Part shown: piece by piece, positions 52,523 through 61,106 of the stretch
Layout: the number at the start of each line of letters is the position of its first letter
How positions within the stretch are numbered: the first letter of the stretch is position 1
Assembly (NCBI GenBank): GCA_964583335.1
Contig: CAZOVG010000006.1
Span: forward strand, 124,001-188,000
Source of the DNA: JAGNKE01 sp964583335
Lineage (GTDB): Bacteria > Pseudomonadota > Alphaproteobacteria > Micavibrionales > Micavibrionaceae
DNA length: 64,000 nucleotides
Reading direction: 5' to 3'
The notes under the pieces: generated by a model
What the model was told of the DNA's origin: nothing
What the model saw: only the letters and a program-made list of their open reading frames with translations
The model's database searches: none
Position numbers and translations under genes: made by a program

Positions 52523-52843
52523 TTAATTTCCGAGAAGAAGGAATTCGTCGGAACGCTTATAGCCAAGAACAACGCGGGCGCGCTCCTCCAGCAGGTCGCG
52601 GCTTAGCGATCCGGGACGCATCATCCGAACTTTGGACTCCTGCATTTCCCGGTCGCTTCGCACCTCAAACAGCTCCTGATCCCGCAAAGCCACCTCCGCT
52701 TCGAGCGCACGCAACTGCGTAAAACTACGGGCGCCATAAACGATGTGGTAGGAGAAATAGACCGTCAGAAACAGCCCCACCATGAGCGGAGCATGCTTTC
52801 TGAGAATCCAATGACTGCGGGACAAAGTCTTCATAAGCGTCAT
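52523..52843 (-). CDS. Septum formation initiator FtsB/DivIC family protein
   Basis: A short bitopic membrane protein with one segment (APLMVGLFLTVYFSYHIVYG) near the N-terminus, then a coiled-coil (LRALEAEVALRDQELFEVRSDREMQ) and the downstream LEERARVVLGYKRSDEFLLL, which matches the FtsB/DivIC pattern where a helix ends in E-x-x-AR-x-x-LG. The start ATG at 52843 is preferred over a TTG at 52870; another ATG lies at 52834. It stands upstream of pdhA on the same strand, the common alphaproteobacterial place for this gene. It probably acts in divisome assembly. Confidence 0.82.
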   Translation of the reverse strand: MTLMKTLSRSHWILRKHAPLMVGLFLTVYFSYHIVYGARSFTQLRALEAEVALRDQELFEVRSDREMQESKVRMMRPGSLSRDLLEERARVVLGYKRSDEFLLLGN

Positions 52844-52971
52844 GGAATCATATTTGAGTCCTGTGGGCAAGTCAAAAAGATCAATTAAGACAGTGACTTG
52901 CAGAGAACATAAAAAGAACGACTTGAACTAACCGATTCTAATGATTCGCTTTTATCCACAGAAAATATTTT

Positions 52972-53664
52972 TTAGATTTTTCCCATGGTGGGCGGGCTTT
53001 TTTCCAAAACCTTGCGTAATGCTTTACGCCACAACTCCGCAGGGTCTTCCTGAGGGTCCAGCATACTGCTTGAAAAATCAGTCTGATCCCAGAGGCCCCA
53101 ACGAAACTCCCTGTCTAAATGGAGGCTGCCCCAGTTCAGGAAGCCCAGATAAATCGTGAACGACCTTCGTTTTTCGGGGGTCGATAGAATCTCTGTCCAT
53201 TCTTCCGGGTATTCCTGCGTGTAATCGTGTAGGGACATTATGGCGGGGGCGGCTTTTGGAGAATCTTGCGTTACGAGCACAAAAGCAGAGTCGGCAAATC
53301 CGGTAGGCCCGCCTATTCTCCAGTCAAATCCTTGCCGCTCCAAAGGCATTTTTTTTAATTCGTCTTCGGGCAGCGGCTTATTCAGAATAAGCCCGAAAGC
53401 GCCCCAGCCGTCGTGCTGGGCGACGTAAATGACGCTCTGCGCGAAAAGTTCAGGAGGTTTGGAAAAAGTTACGTCTAGCTTGGGAACAACCTCGCGCCGA
53501 TCTATGCGCATCATGAGCACGGGCGTAGTCTCCATCAGGGGTAGAGCTACCAGTACCCGCCCCTGATAACGGGAGTAAAGGCTTAAGGCTCCCGGCAGGG
53601 CCAGCACGAAGGCCGCCCAAAGAAGGAAAAATCGTGCAATATCAGGCGTCTGTTTCAAGCGCAT
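52972..53664 (-). CDS. Membrane-anchored YqgE/AlgH-like protein, copy 1
   Basis: An N-terminal membrane segment (FFLLWAAFVLALPGALSLYSRYQ, residues 12-34) precedes a YqgE/AlgH-like domain: GRVLVALPLMETTPV, AQSVIYVAQHDGWGAFGLILNKPLP, FDWRIGGPTGF and YLGFLNWGSLHLDREFRWGLWDQTDF. The classic YqgE protein has no membrane segment and about 180-190 residues; here the anchor is added, and an insertion of about 30 residues (MMRIDRREVVPKLDVTFSKP) interrupts the region after the first strand. Length 230. The copy at 53738 is its paralog. The biological role of YqgE is unsettled. Confidence 0.75.
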   Translation of the reverse strand: MRLKQTPDIARFFLLWAAFVLALPGALSLYSRYQGRVLVALPLMETTPVLMMRIDRREVVPKLDVTFSKPPELFAQSVIYVAQHDGWGAFGLILNKPLPEDELKKMPLERQGFDWRIGGPTGFADSAFVLVTQDSPKAAPAIMSLHDYTQEYPEEWTEILSTPEKRRSFTIYLGFLNWGSLHLDREFRWGLWDQTDFSSSMLDPQEDPAELWRKALRKVLEKSPPTMGKI

Positions 53665-53737
53665 CCGTCAAGCTATAACGCTCCATAACAACAAAGAAAC
53701 AATTATTTTCTGTTGCGAGGTAAATTGATTCCGGGCT

Positions 53738-54379
53738 TTAGATTCTGCCTGCTTTGGGTGGTCGTTTTTCAATTATGTCTTTTAAAACCCTACCCCATAC
53801 TTCGGCGGATCCCCCCTCCATGTTCAGCATGTCGGGCGAAAAGTCTGTCACGGCCCAGCCACCGATGCGCATTTCGTTTTCAAGCTGCCATGACCGCCAG
53901 CCGCTGTAGCCGGCAAAAATTATAAATTTACGCCTTTTTTCCGGATCGGCCCGCATAGCCGACCACGCCTCAGGATATGTCCTTATGTAGTCCTGTAATT
54001 CCATGAATTTGTAGGGCTGTCGTCCTTCTGGGCTTTGAGGGGCGGCATCGTCCGGGACCAATACATATCGTGTATTCTGATAGTCAATAGGACCACCGAA
54101 ACGCCAGTCAAAGCCCGGGGGTGCGTCTTTTTCTAGCATTGCGAAGTGTTCTTCCGAGAGCGGCCTATTCAGAATAATTCCTATTGTGCCCCAGCCGTCG
54201 TGTTGCCCGACATAAACCAATGTTCTGGCGAAATAAGGGTCTGCGTCGGCCATGGGCAAAGCGACCAAGACCTTGCCCTCATAGCGGCTATAGAGGGAGC
54301 ACAGCCCGGGCATCGCCAAAAGCATGGCGGCCACAAGCAGGTAAATGCGCGCGATCTGGGGCGTCGGTCTCAGGGGCAT
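53738..54379 (-). CDS. Membrane-anchored YqgE/AlgH-like protein, copy 2
   Basis: Same architecture as the gene at 52972: membrane segment IYLLVAAMLLAMPGLCSLYSRY (residues 12-33), then GKVLVALPMADADPYFARTLVYV, GQHDGWGTIGIILNRPLS, GFDWRFGGPIDY and FAGYSGWRSWQLENEMRIGGWAVTDFSPDMLN. This copy is the closer match to standard YqgE because it lacks the insertion. Length 213. The two share the N-terminal TPxIAR-(I/F) start and the same tail (K/R-PPxxG(R/K)I), so they arose by tandem duplication. Only eno is upstream. Confidence 0.78.
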   Translation of the reverse strand: MPLRPTPQIARIYLLVAAMLLAMPGLCSLYSRYEGKVLVALPMADADPYFARTLVYVGQHDGWGTIGIILNRPLSEEHFAMLEKDAPPGFDWRFGGPIDYQNTRYVLVPDDAAPQSPEGRQPYKFMELQDYIRTYPEAWSAMRADPEKRRKFIIFAGYSGWRSWQLENEMRIGGWAVTDFSPDMLNMEGGSAEVWGRVLKDIIEKRPPKAGRI

Positions 54380-54416
54380 GGCTCAGCATACCGCAAGAGG
54401 CGCCCTCATGGAATGC

Positions 54417-55694
54417 TTATGCGCGGTAGAAACGGCTGCCGTAATAAGACGCCATCGGGCCAAGCTGCTCTTCGATCCGCAGAAGCTGGTTGTACTTGGC
54501 CATGCGGTCGGAGCGCGAGAGCGAACCAGTCTTGATTTGCCCTGCGTTTGTCGCCACGGCGAGGTCGGCGATCGTGCTGTCCTCGGTTTCGCCCGAGCGG
54601 TGCGAGAGAACAATCCCGAACCCGGCTTTCTTGGCCATTTCGATGGTTTCCAGCGTTTCGGTCAGGGTGCCGATCTGGTTAACCTTCACGAGCACGGCGT
54701 TTCCGGCCTTTTGCTCGATTCCCTGCTTCAGGCGCTTGGGGTTGGTAACATAGAGATCGTCGCCCACCAGCTGGACTTTGTCGCCTAGAGCGGCGGTTAG
54801 CTTTTCCCAGCCTTTCCAGTCGTCCTCTGCCATGCCGTCTTCGATCGAGACGATGGGATATTTCTTACAGAGATCGACGTAGTATTTCACCATGTCTTCG
54901 GAGGACAGGATCTTGCCCTCGCCTTCCATGTGGTATTTGCCCTTTTTGAAAAATTCGGTCGAAGCCGAGTCGAGGGCGATGACGATATCCTTCTTGGGTT
55001 TGTATCCGGCGGTTTCTATGGATTTCATGATGAAATCCAGTGCCTCTTTCGTGGATTTTACCGCCGGGGCGAAGCCGCCCTCGTCGCCGACATTCGTATT
55101 CAGGCCCGCATTCGAGAGTTCCTTTTTCAGGGCATGAAAGATTTCCGCACCCGCGCGCAGCCCCTCGGCAAAAGTGGGGGCGGATACGGGCATGATCATG
55201 AATTCCTGAAAGTCCACGGGGTTGTCGGCGTGTGCGCCGCCGTTGATGATGTTCATCATCGGGGTCGGCAGGGTATGGGCGTACAGGCCGCCGATATAGC
55301 GGTAGAGCGGCTGTCCCAGCTCGCGCGCCATGGCGCGGGCGGTGGCCAGAGACACGCCTAGGATGGCGTTTGCGCCCAGACGGGCCTTGTTCTCCGTGCC
55401 GTCGAGTTCGATCATCGTGCGGTCCACGAGGATCTGGTCGGCGCCGTTAAAGCCGATCAGGTTTTCCATGATCTCCGTGTTTACCGCCTCAACCGCCTTG
55501 AGGACCCCCTTGCCGCCGTAGACATTCTTTTTGCCGTCGCGCAATTCCACCGCCTCGTAGGCGCCCGTCGATGCACCGGACGGCACGGCCGCGCGGCCCG
55601 TCGCGCCGCTTTCGAGATGAACGTCCACTTCCACGGTCGGGTTGCCCCGGCTGTCGAGAATCTGGCGGGCGTGAATGTCGATGATGGCGCTCAT
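54417..55694 (-). CDS. eno: Enolase
   Basis: Converts 2-phosphoglycerate to phosphoenolpyruvate and is often part of the RNA degradosome. The N-terminal SRGNPTVEVDVHLESG and SGASTGAYEAVELRDG are present, the GGAHADNPVDFQEFMIMP region near residue 155, the metal/acid cluster SIEDGMAEDDWKGW, the active-site VNQIGTLTET, and SHRSGETEDSTIADLAVATNAGQIKTGS near residue 370. Length 425 is normal. The start is ATG 55694 with an AAGGAAG site. Confidence 0.97.
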   Translation of the reverse strand: MSAIIDIHARQILDSRGNPTVEVDVHLESGATGRAAVPSGASTGAYEAVELRDGKKNVYGGKGVLKAVEAVNTEIMENLIGFNGADQILVDRTMIELDGTENKARLGANAILGVSLATARAMARELGQPLYRYIGGLYAHTLPTPMMNIINGGAHADNPVDFQEFMIMPVSAPTFAEGLRAGAEIFHALKKELSNAGLNTNVGDEGGFAPAVKSTKEALDFIMKSIETAGYKPKKDIVIALDSASTEFFKKGKYHMEGEGKILSSEDMVKYYVDLCKKYPIVSIEDGMAEDDWKGWEKLTAALGDKVQLVGDDLYVTNPKRLKQGIEQKAGNAVLVKVNQIGTLTETLETIEMAKKAGFGIVLSHRSGETEDSTIADLAVATNAGQIKTGSLSRSDRMAKYNQLLRIEEQLGPMASYYGSRFYRA

Positions 55695-55732
55695 GGTGTC
55701 TTCCTTCCTGATGATGCGGCTGCACGGAACCC

Positions 55733-55756
55733 GACGGGGCGTATTGAACGCCCGTC
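55733..55756. other. Stem-loop in the eno leader region
   Basis: GACGGGGCGT pairs with ACGCCCGTC through nine base pairs and one bulged G around a five-base loop. No T run follows on the minus strand, so it is not an obvious terminator. Low confidence that it has a role. Confidence 0.3.
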
Positions 55757-55832
55757 CAGTGAGGTTTTAAGCGCAACCGTCAAAAAGTTAAAGAGGGAAA
55801 ATTTAGGCGATGCGGTTCAGGCGGCGGGTCGA

Positions 55833-56195
55833 TCAGACGATTTGGTCCAGAACCTGGCCCTTGATTTCGCGGCTGAAGGCGTCAAACGGAAGGGAGGCCC
55901 TTATGGCGGCAATCGCCTGAATGTTGCCTTCGGTCGTGCTGTCCGTACCGGCGGTCAGCGAGAACATCTTGTTTACGTCGGCGAGTCGGGAGGCGATGAA
56001 GTCGCTGTTCAAGGCGCGTGCGTTGGAGGAGAGTCCGATGCCGCGTACACCATTCAACTGGCGGCCAGAATCAAGCAGACTTAAGGCCGCGACACCGTCG
56101 GAAGCACCAAAAAGATTGGGGGCACTGGAAGAGGCCACTCCGCCCAACTGGGCGAGCGCCTGAATACGGTATTGGGATGCTCCTGCAATAGCCAT
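55833..56195 (-). CDS. Small protein of unknown function (120 aa)
   Basis: No family recognised and no signal peptide. The protein is rich in Ala, Ser, Gly and Leu, with a low-complexity first half (AIAGASQYRIQALAQLGGVASSSAPNL) and a helical second half (NSDFIASRLADVNKMFSL, GNIQAIAAIRASLPFDAF). The even spacing of Ala, Ser and Leu suggests a helical structural or self-assembling protein, but this is a guess. It lies between eno and kdsA on the same strand. Confidence 0.55.
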   Translation of the reverse strand: MAIAGASQYRIQALAQLGGVASSSAPNLFGASDGVAALSLLDSGRQLNGVRGIGLSSNARALNSDFIASRLADVNKMFSLTAGTDSTTEGNIQAIAAIRASLPFDAFSREIKGQVLDQIV

Positions 56196-56226
56196 ACGTA
56201 AACGTCCTGTTTAACCTTCTACCATT

Positions 56227-57054
56227 TTACAACGACTTGGCAATTTTATCAAGTTTTAACAATGTCTTAAGGATTTCAGGCAAATCCTTTAGTTTCACCA
56301 TGTTAGGTCCGTCGGAAGGGGCTTTTTCGGGATCCTGATGCGTTTCCATAAATACTCCCGCCACACCCACGGCTACAGCGGCGCGGGCCAGGACCGGGAC
56401 CATTTCGCGATCCCCGCCGGAGGATGTCCCCTGCCCGCCCGGTTGCTGGACGGAGTGGGTCGCATCGTAAATCACGGGGTACCCGGTTTTGGCCATAATC
56501 GGCAGTGAGCGCATGTCGGAGACCAGCGTGTTATAACCGAAGCTGGCTCCGCGCTCGCACAAAAGAATGTTTTCGTTACCGCTCTGGGCGATCTTGGCGG
56601 CCACGTTTACCATATCCCACGGCGCGAGAAACTGGCCTTTCTTAACGTTGATGGCCTTTCCGGTCTTGGCGGCGGCGATCAGCAGATCGGTCTGGCGGCA
56701 CAGAAACGCCGGAATCTGAATGACATCGACGATCTCGGCCACGTCCTTGCACTGTTCGGGCAAGTGAACGTCGGTGATCACGGGCACACCGAAGGTTTTC
56801 TTGAGTTCGCCCAGAATTTCCAACCCCTTGGCGATGCCAAGACCGCGAATCCCGAACAGCGAAGTCCGGTTCGCCTTGTCGAACGAGGTTTTGTAGATGA
56901 GCGGGATGCCGATTTCCTGCGTGAGTTGCTTGAGGGCGCCGCACATCTCGAAGGCGTGGTCGCGGCTTTCCAGCGCGCAAGGCCCCGCGATCAGCACGAA
57001 GGGATTGCTGTTCGAGATTTCGATTTTTCCGACAGTGACTGTTTTTGCGTTCAT
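56227..57054 (-). CDS. kdsA: 3-deoxy-8-phosphooctulonate (Kdo8P) synthase
   Basis: Condenses PEP and arabinose 5-phosphate on the way to lipopolysaccharide Kdo. LIAGPCALESRDHAFEMCG is the N-terminal motif, followed by YKTSFDKANRTSLFGIRGLG, GVPVITDVHLPEQC, QIPAFLCRQTDLL and KKGQFLAPWDMVN, and PVIYDATHSVQQPGG near residue 200. Metal ligands Cys11-type (GPCALE), His and Glu are in the expected places, so it could be the metal-dependent class. Length 275 is normal. Its start overlaps the methyltransferase stop by four bases (ATGA). Confidence 0.96.
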   Translation of the reverse strand: MNAKTVTVGKIEISNSNPFVLIAGPCALESRDHAFEMCGALKQLTQEIGIPLIYKTSFDKANRTSLFGIRGLGIAKGLEILGELKKTFGVPVITDVHLPEQCKDVAEIVDVIQIPAFLCRQTDLLIAAAKTGKAINVKKGQFLAPWDMVNVAAKIAQSGNENILLCERGASFGYNTLVSDMRSLPIMAKTGYPVIYDATHSVQQPGGQGTSSGGDREMVPVLARAAVAVGVAGVFMETHQDPEKAPSDGPNMVKLKDLPEILKTLLKLDKIAKSL

Positions 57055-57860
57055 TTTCCGGCTGAATACATCACAACAGATACAGGTAACGCATACAAGC
57101 TTTCGCCGGAGGGCGCCAGAAGTTTGTTGCGGATATGCGCAGCGATTTTGTTCAGTGTCTCGGGCGTCTGGGCCCGGAGTGTCCCGCCAATGCGGGCGCC
57201 GCCATCATAAAAATGGCGGATATAAGTTTCGGCGGATTCGATCGGCCAGTCGAGTGTCAGAATCTGCCGTTCGATCGTTTTAAATCCTGCACTTTTCAGG
57301 GCACTTTCGGCGTTATGCCGATTGGCGTAGAAAAAGAAGGGCGGTCCCTCGGGCGCTTGCGGGGCGTTTTGGGCGTGGGTTTTAATCGCCTCGAAGATCA
57401 GGTTCATCGCCGGGGAGAGTTCCGGCGGGTTCCAGACGGTAAAGACATATGCGCCGCCGGGGCGCAGAACCCTGAAGGCCTCTTTCATCGCCTGTTCCGG
57501 GTTGGCGAAATGCATCATGCCGAAGTTGCAGGATACGGCGTCAAACGCATCGTCCGCGAAGTCCAGCGATTCCGCGTCGCCGATTTGAAAATCAGACTGC
57601 GGGAAAACCTGACGCGCCAGTTCGACCATCGCAGCCGAGAAATCAACGCCTGTGACCTTGGTCCCCTGCCCCTGCGCCATGCGCGTGACATAGCCCGGGC
57701 CGCAAGCGATATCGAGCAAAGTCTGCCCGGGTTTGAGGCTGAGGGTTTTCAGGATGTGCTTGACCGTTTGCGCCGTCACAGCGCCAAGACCGGAATCATA
57801 AGGCGTCGAGGTTTTGTTCCAGAATTGATGCTCGAATTGGCGGAAAGCCGGGTTTTGCAT
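57051..57860 (-). CDS. SAM-dependent methyltransferase (UbiE-like, type 11)
   Basis: Class I methyltransferase. The SAM-binding motif I is LLDIACGPGYVTRMAQGQG near residue 45, followed by VTGVDFSAAMVELAR, and the post-motif LDFADDAFDAVSCNFGMMHFANPEQAMKEAFRVLRPGG. The substrate is not evident. Length 269. The short distance to pyrG (seven bases) and the overlap with kdsA indicate co-transcription, but neither neighbour needs a methyltransferase, so linkage may be only positional. Confidence 0.88.
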   Translation of the reverse strand: MQNPAFRQFEHQFWNKTSTPYDSGLGAVTAQTVKHILKTLSLKPGQTLLDIACGPGYVTRMAQGQGTKVTGVDFSAAMVELARQVFPQSDFQIGDAESLDFADDAFDAVSCNFGMMHFANPEQAMKEAFRVLRPGGAYVFTVWNPPELSPAMNLIFEAIKTHAQNAPQAPEGPPFFFYANRHNAESALKSAGFKTIERQILTLDWPIESAETYIRHFYDGGARIGGTLRAQTPETLNKIAAHIRNKLLAPSGESLYALPVSVVMYSAGK

Positions 57861-57867
57861 CGGTGCC

Positions 57868-59496
57868 CTAGACCATGCGGCCCTGCTTCACCGCCGCCTC
57901 GATGAAGGAGACGAACAGCGGGTGCGGATCAAACGGTTTGGATTTAAGCTCGGGGTGAAACTGCACACCGATGAACCACGGGTGGTCTTTTATTTCGACG
58001 ATTTCAGGCAGAGTTCCATCAGGCGAGAGGCCCGAGAAAATCAGGCCAGCATTTTCAAGCTTGGAACGATAGTTGATATTCACCTCGTAACGGTGGCGGT
58101 GGCGTTCCTTGATCATCTTGGAGCCGTAGGCTTCGCTGACCTTAGAACCGGGCGCGAGCGCGGCGGGGTATGAACCGAGACGCATGGTGCCGCCGAGATC
58201 GCCCTTGGCGGAGCGGCTCTCCTTCTGGTTGTCCTTGATCCATTCGGTCATCAGGCCGATCACCGCATCGTCGCAGGTGCCGAATTCCGTGCTGTTCGCG
58301 CCCTTGATGCCGCAAAGGTTGCGGGCGACCTCGATCACGGCCATCTGCATGCCGAAGCATATCCCAAAGTATGGGATTTTCTTTTCGCGGGCGTAACGGG
58401 CCGCGCGGATCTTGCCTTCGGCCCCGCGTTCGCCAAAGCCGCCGGGCACGAGAATTCCGTTCACGCCACGCAGGTGTGCCTCGGGGTCCTCTGATTCGAA
58501 AATCTGGGATTCGATAAATTTCAGGGAAACACGCACCTTGTTGGCGATGCCGCCGTGGGCCAGCGCCTCGTTCAGGGATTTATAGCTGTCCGCGAGGTTG
58601 GTATATTTCCCGACGATCGCGATCGTGACTTCGCCCTCGGGCGCCTTGATATTGTGCACGATATTGTCCCAGATCGAGAGATCGAGGCTCGGCAGGTCCT
58701 TGATGCCGAAGCTTTCCATCACCTGCTGATCCAGCCCCTCGCGATGATAGGTCAGAGGGACTTCGTAGATCGAGCTGACGTCCACGGCGGGAATGACCTT
58801 CTTGCGGTCGATGTTGCAGAAGAGCGCGATCTTGGCCCGCTCGTCCTCGTCAATCGCACGGTCGGCGCGGCAAAGCAGAATGTCCGGGCGAATGCCCGCG
58901 CTCATCAGCTCCTTCACGGAATGCTGGGTAGGCTTGGTTTTCAGTTCGCCCGCCGCCGGGATATAGGGCAGCAGAGTCACGTGGATGAACAACGCCCTCG
59001 CATGGCCGACCTCGTTGCCGAACTGGCGGATCGCCTCAAGGAAGGGCAGGCTTTCGATGTCGCCGACCGTGCCGCCGATCTCGCAGAGCACGAATTCCGC
59101 CGTACCGTCCTTTTCGCGGATGAAGTCCTTGATCTCATTGGTGATGTGCGGGATGACCTGAATGGTCGCGCCGAGATAGTCGCCCTTGCGCTCCTTCTGC
59201 AGAACGCTCGTATAAATGCGACCCGTGGTCGTGTTGTCGGTGCCTTTCGCGGGAACGCCGGTAAAGCGTTCGTAGTGGCCGAGGTCGAGATCGGTCTCCG
59301 CGCCGTCGTCGGTGACATACACCTCGCCGTGCTGGAAGGGGCTCATGGTGCCGGGATCAACGTTCAGGTAAGGGTCGAGCTTGCAGAGGCGGACACGATA
59401 GCCCCGCGCCTGAAGCAACGCGCCAAGGGCGGCGGAGGCGAGACCTTTTCCAAGAGAGGAAACAACGCCGCCGGTAATAAAGATGTATCGTGTCAT
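57868..59496 (-). CDS. pyrG: CTP synthase
   Basis: Amidates UTP to CTP using glutamine. The N-terminal synthase domain has FITGGVVSSLGKGLASAALG and KLDPYLNVDPGTMSPFQHGE; the C-terminal class I glutamine amidotransferase domain (from about residue 295) has the oxyanion region ILVPGGFGERG, the nucleophile in YFGICFGMQMAVIE and the His-x-Glu in VQFHPELKSKP. Length 542 is normal. It is one base from secG, same strand. Confidence 0.97.
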   Translation of the reverse strand: MTRYIFITGGVVSSLGKGLASAALGALLQARGYRVRLCKLDPYLNVDPGTMSPFQHGEVYVTDDGAETDLDLGHYERFTGVPAKGTDNTTTGRIYTSVLQKERKGDYLGATIQVIPHITNEIKDFIREKDGTAEFVLCEIGGTVGDIESLPFLEAIRQFGNEVGHARALFIHVTLLPYIPAAGELKTKPTQHSVKELMSAGIRPDILLCRADRAIDEDERAKIALFCNIDRKKVIPAVDVSSIYEVPLTYHREGLDQQVMESFGIKDLPSLDLSIWDNIVHNIKAPEGEVTIAIVGKYTNLADSYKSLNEALAHGGIANKVRVSLKFIESQIFESEDPEAHLRGVNGILVPGGFGERGAEGKIRAARYAREKKIPYFGICFGMQMAVIEVARNLCGIKGANSTEFGTCDDAVIGLMTEWIKDNQKESRSAKGDLGGTMRLGSYPAALAPGSKVSEAYGSKMIKERHRHRYEVNINYRSKLENAGLIFSGLSPDGTLPEIVEIKDHPWFIGVQFHPELKSKPFDPHPLFVSFIEAAVKQGRMV

Positions 59497-59497
59497 G

Positions 59498-60070
59498 TCA
59501 GTCTTTTTTGGTGCCTTGTGTCTCTGGGGCGGCTTCGGATTTTTCCTCCGCTTTTACCGGGGCTTCGGCCGGCGCGACGGCGGGTTCTTCCTTTTTGATC
59601 TCTTCGGGTTTGATGCCTTCAGGTTTTTTCTCAGCGGCCGGAGCTTGGGCGGGCGCTTGCGGCGCGGAGGCGGGCGGCTCCACAGCGGTTTCCTTATCGG
59701 ACTTGGCGGAACTGGGCGGTTCAAAGGTGATTTCGGGCTGTGCCTGGGGCGCATCCGCAGCTTTTTCTAAGGTTGCGGGATCAACGGATTCCAGAATTCC
59801 CCGGCTGGCGGAGCTTTGCTTGGCCGCCAGAATCCCCAGCGCTAAAGAGGTAATAAAAAAGCCGGTTGCGAAAATTGCGGTCAGGCGGGTCAGCATGTTC
59901 GCGGTCCCTCTGGCAGAGGCAAAGCCTCCCATTCCGCCACCGCCGCCGATTCCCAAGCCACCACCTTCTGAGCGCTGGATCAGCACCAGACCGATAATCG
60001 CCAGAGCGAGAATCAGGTGGATCACCAGGACCACCGATTGAATAGATTGAATGGATTCAAGGTTTTCCAT
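59498..60070 (-). CDS. secG: Protein-export membrane protein SecG with long C-terminal tail
   Basis: Auxiliary subunit of the SecYEG translocon. The core is residues 1-90: a first membrane segment (VVLVIHLILALAIIGLVLI), the Gly-rich loop EGGGLGIGGGGGMGGF, and a second segment (LTRLTAIFATGFFITSLALGIL). The remaining 95 residues are a low-complexity Ala/Pro/Lys/Glu tail (for example PASAPQAPAQAPAAEKKPEG), predicted disordered and cytoplasmic. Total 190 residues against the 75-115 usual. It lies 61 bases from tpiA and upstream of pyrG on the same strand. Confidence 0.9.
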   Translation of the reverse strand: MENLESIQSIQSVVLVIHLILALAIIGLVLIQRSEGGGLGIGGGGGMGGFASARGTANMLTRLTAIFATGFFITSLALGILAAKQSSASRGILESVDPATLEKAADAPQAQPEITFEPPSSAKSDKETAVEPPASAPQAPAQAPAAEKKPEGIKPEEIKKEEPAVAPAEAPVKAEEKSEAAPETQGTKKD

Positions 60071-60131
60071 CTGTTTTTATATCTTTCTTACGCGCTCAGG
60101 CTTTTAATGTATCTATCCGGCTGCACGCCTT

Positions 60132-60908
60132 TCAGGCGGCCCGATCCTGTAATACGGCCCTACCAATAGCAAGAAACTCTTCGGCCTTCAAGCTGGCTCC
60201 GCCAATAAGGCCGCCATCGACGTCAGGCGTGGATAAAAGCGCCGCCGCGTTGTCGGGCTTCATCGAGCCGCCGTAAAGAATTCTGAGGCTTTCCGGGGCT
60301 TTTACACGGCCCGGCAGCCATTTACGAATCATCATATGCATGGCGGCCACATCGGCCGTTGTGGCCGTCTTGCCCGTCCCGATGGCCCAGACGGGCTCAT
60401 ACGCGATCACCGTGTTGTGCGCCGTTGCCCCCGGCGGCAGGGATTTTTCGAGCTGGGCGGCGACCACCGCATCCTGCCGTCCCGCTTCGCGTTCGGCCTG
60501 CGTTTCACCTACGCAGATAATCGCGACAAGGCCCGCCGCATGGGCCGCCTGCGCCTTGGCCTTTATGGTTTCGTCGGTTTCGCCGAGCCCGTGCCGACGT
60601 TCGGAATGCCCCAGAATTACGTACGTGCAACCGTAATCGGCGAGCATCGGGGCGCTGATCTGGCCGGTATATGCGCCCTCGTTCGCGTGGGGCGAGCAAT
60701 CCTGTGCGCCCAGAGCAGGTTTGATTTCCGCGCCTTTGAGCATCGCGTTGATGGGCGGAAGGTGAACGAAGGGCGGGAAGATCGCGAACTCGACCGCGCA
60801 GGCCAACGGCAAGTCGGCGTCGAGCCCCTTGAGGATCTCCATGGTCAATGCCGCCGCGTCCCGCGCCCGCGTGTTCATCTTCCAGTTTCCGGCTATGAGC
60901 TTTTTCAT
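60132..60908 (-). CDS. tpiA: Triosephosphate isomerase
   Basis: Interconverts dihydroxyacetone phosphate and glyceraldehyde 3-phosphate. The N-terminal AGNWKMNTR, the catalytic His in VILGHSERR near residue 95, the catalytic Glu in AYEPVWAIGTG near residue 167, and RILYGGSMKPDNAAALL near residue 208 are all present. The start ATG 60908 gives 258 aa and the family N-terminus; an earlier ATG at 60938 also has a good ribosome site (GGAAGG six bases away) and would add ten residues. The open frame to 61022 is not used. Confidence 0.95.
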   Translation of the reverse strand: MKKLIAGNWKMNTRARDAAALTMEILKGLDADLPLACAVEFAIFPPFVHLPPINAMLKGAEIKPALGAQDCSPHANEGAYTGQISAPMLADYGCTYVILGHSERRHGLGETDETIKAKAQAAHAAGLVAIICVGETQAEREAGRQDAVVAAQLEKSLPPGATAHNTVIAYEPVWAIGTGKTATTADVAAMHMMIRKWLPGRVKAPESLRILYGGSMKPDNAAALLSTPDVDGGLIGGASLKAEEFLAIGRAVLQDRAA

Positions 60909-61106
60909 ATGCTTGCGGCCTCCGGCCCTCTGATTCATGGCTTGCCTTCCCTGCTTAACGCTCCGGGGCGCACAATGCAATATCCGCACCGACCGAAAGC
61001 ATCGGAAACGGCGCTTGCCCACGATCCATCAGGACCTTATAGTGCGGGTCGTAGTTTGGAGCACAGGTTGTTCGGATAGCGCAGATAATACGGAGTTTTT
61101 TCTTTC

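Noticed and set aside
60908..61022. Longer N-terminus for tpiA (frame open to 61022)
   Set aside because: The family begins with AGNWKMN near the N-terminus; the extra 38 residues are Arg-rich and unlike it.
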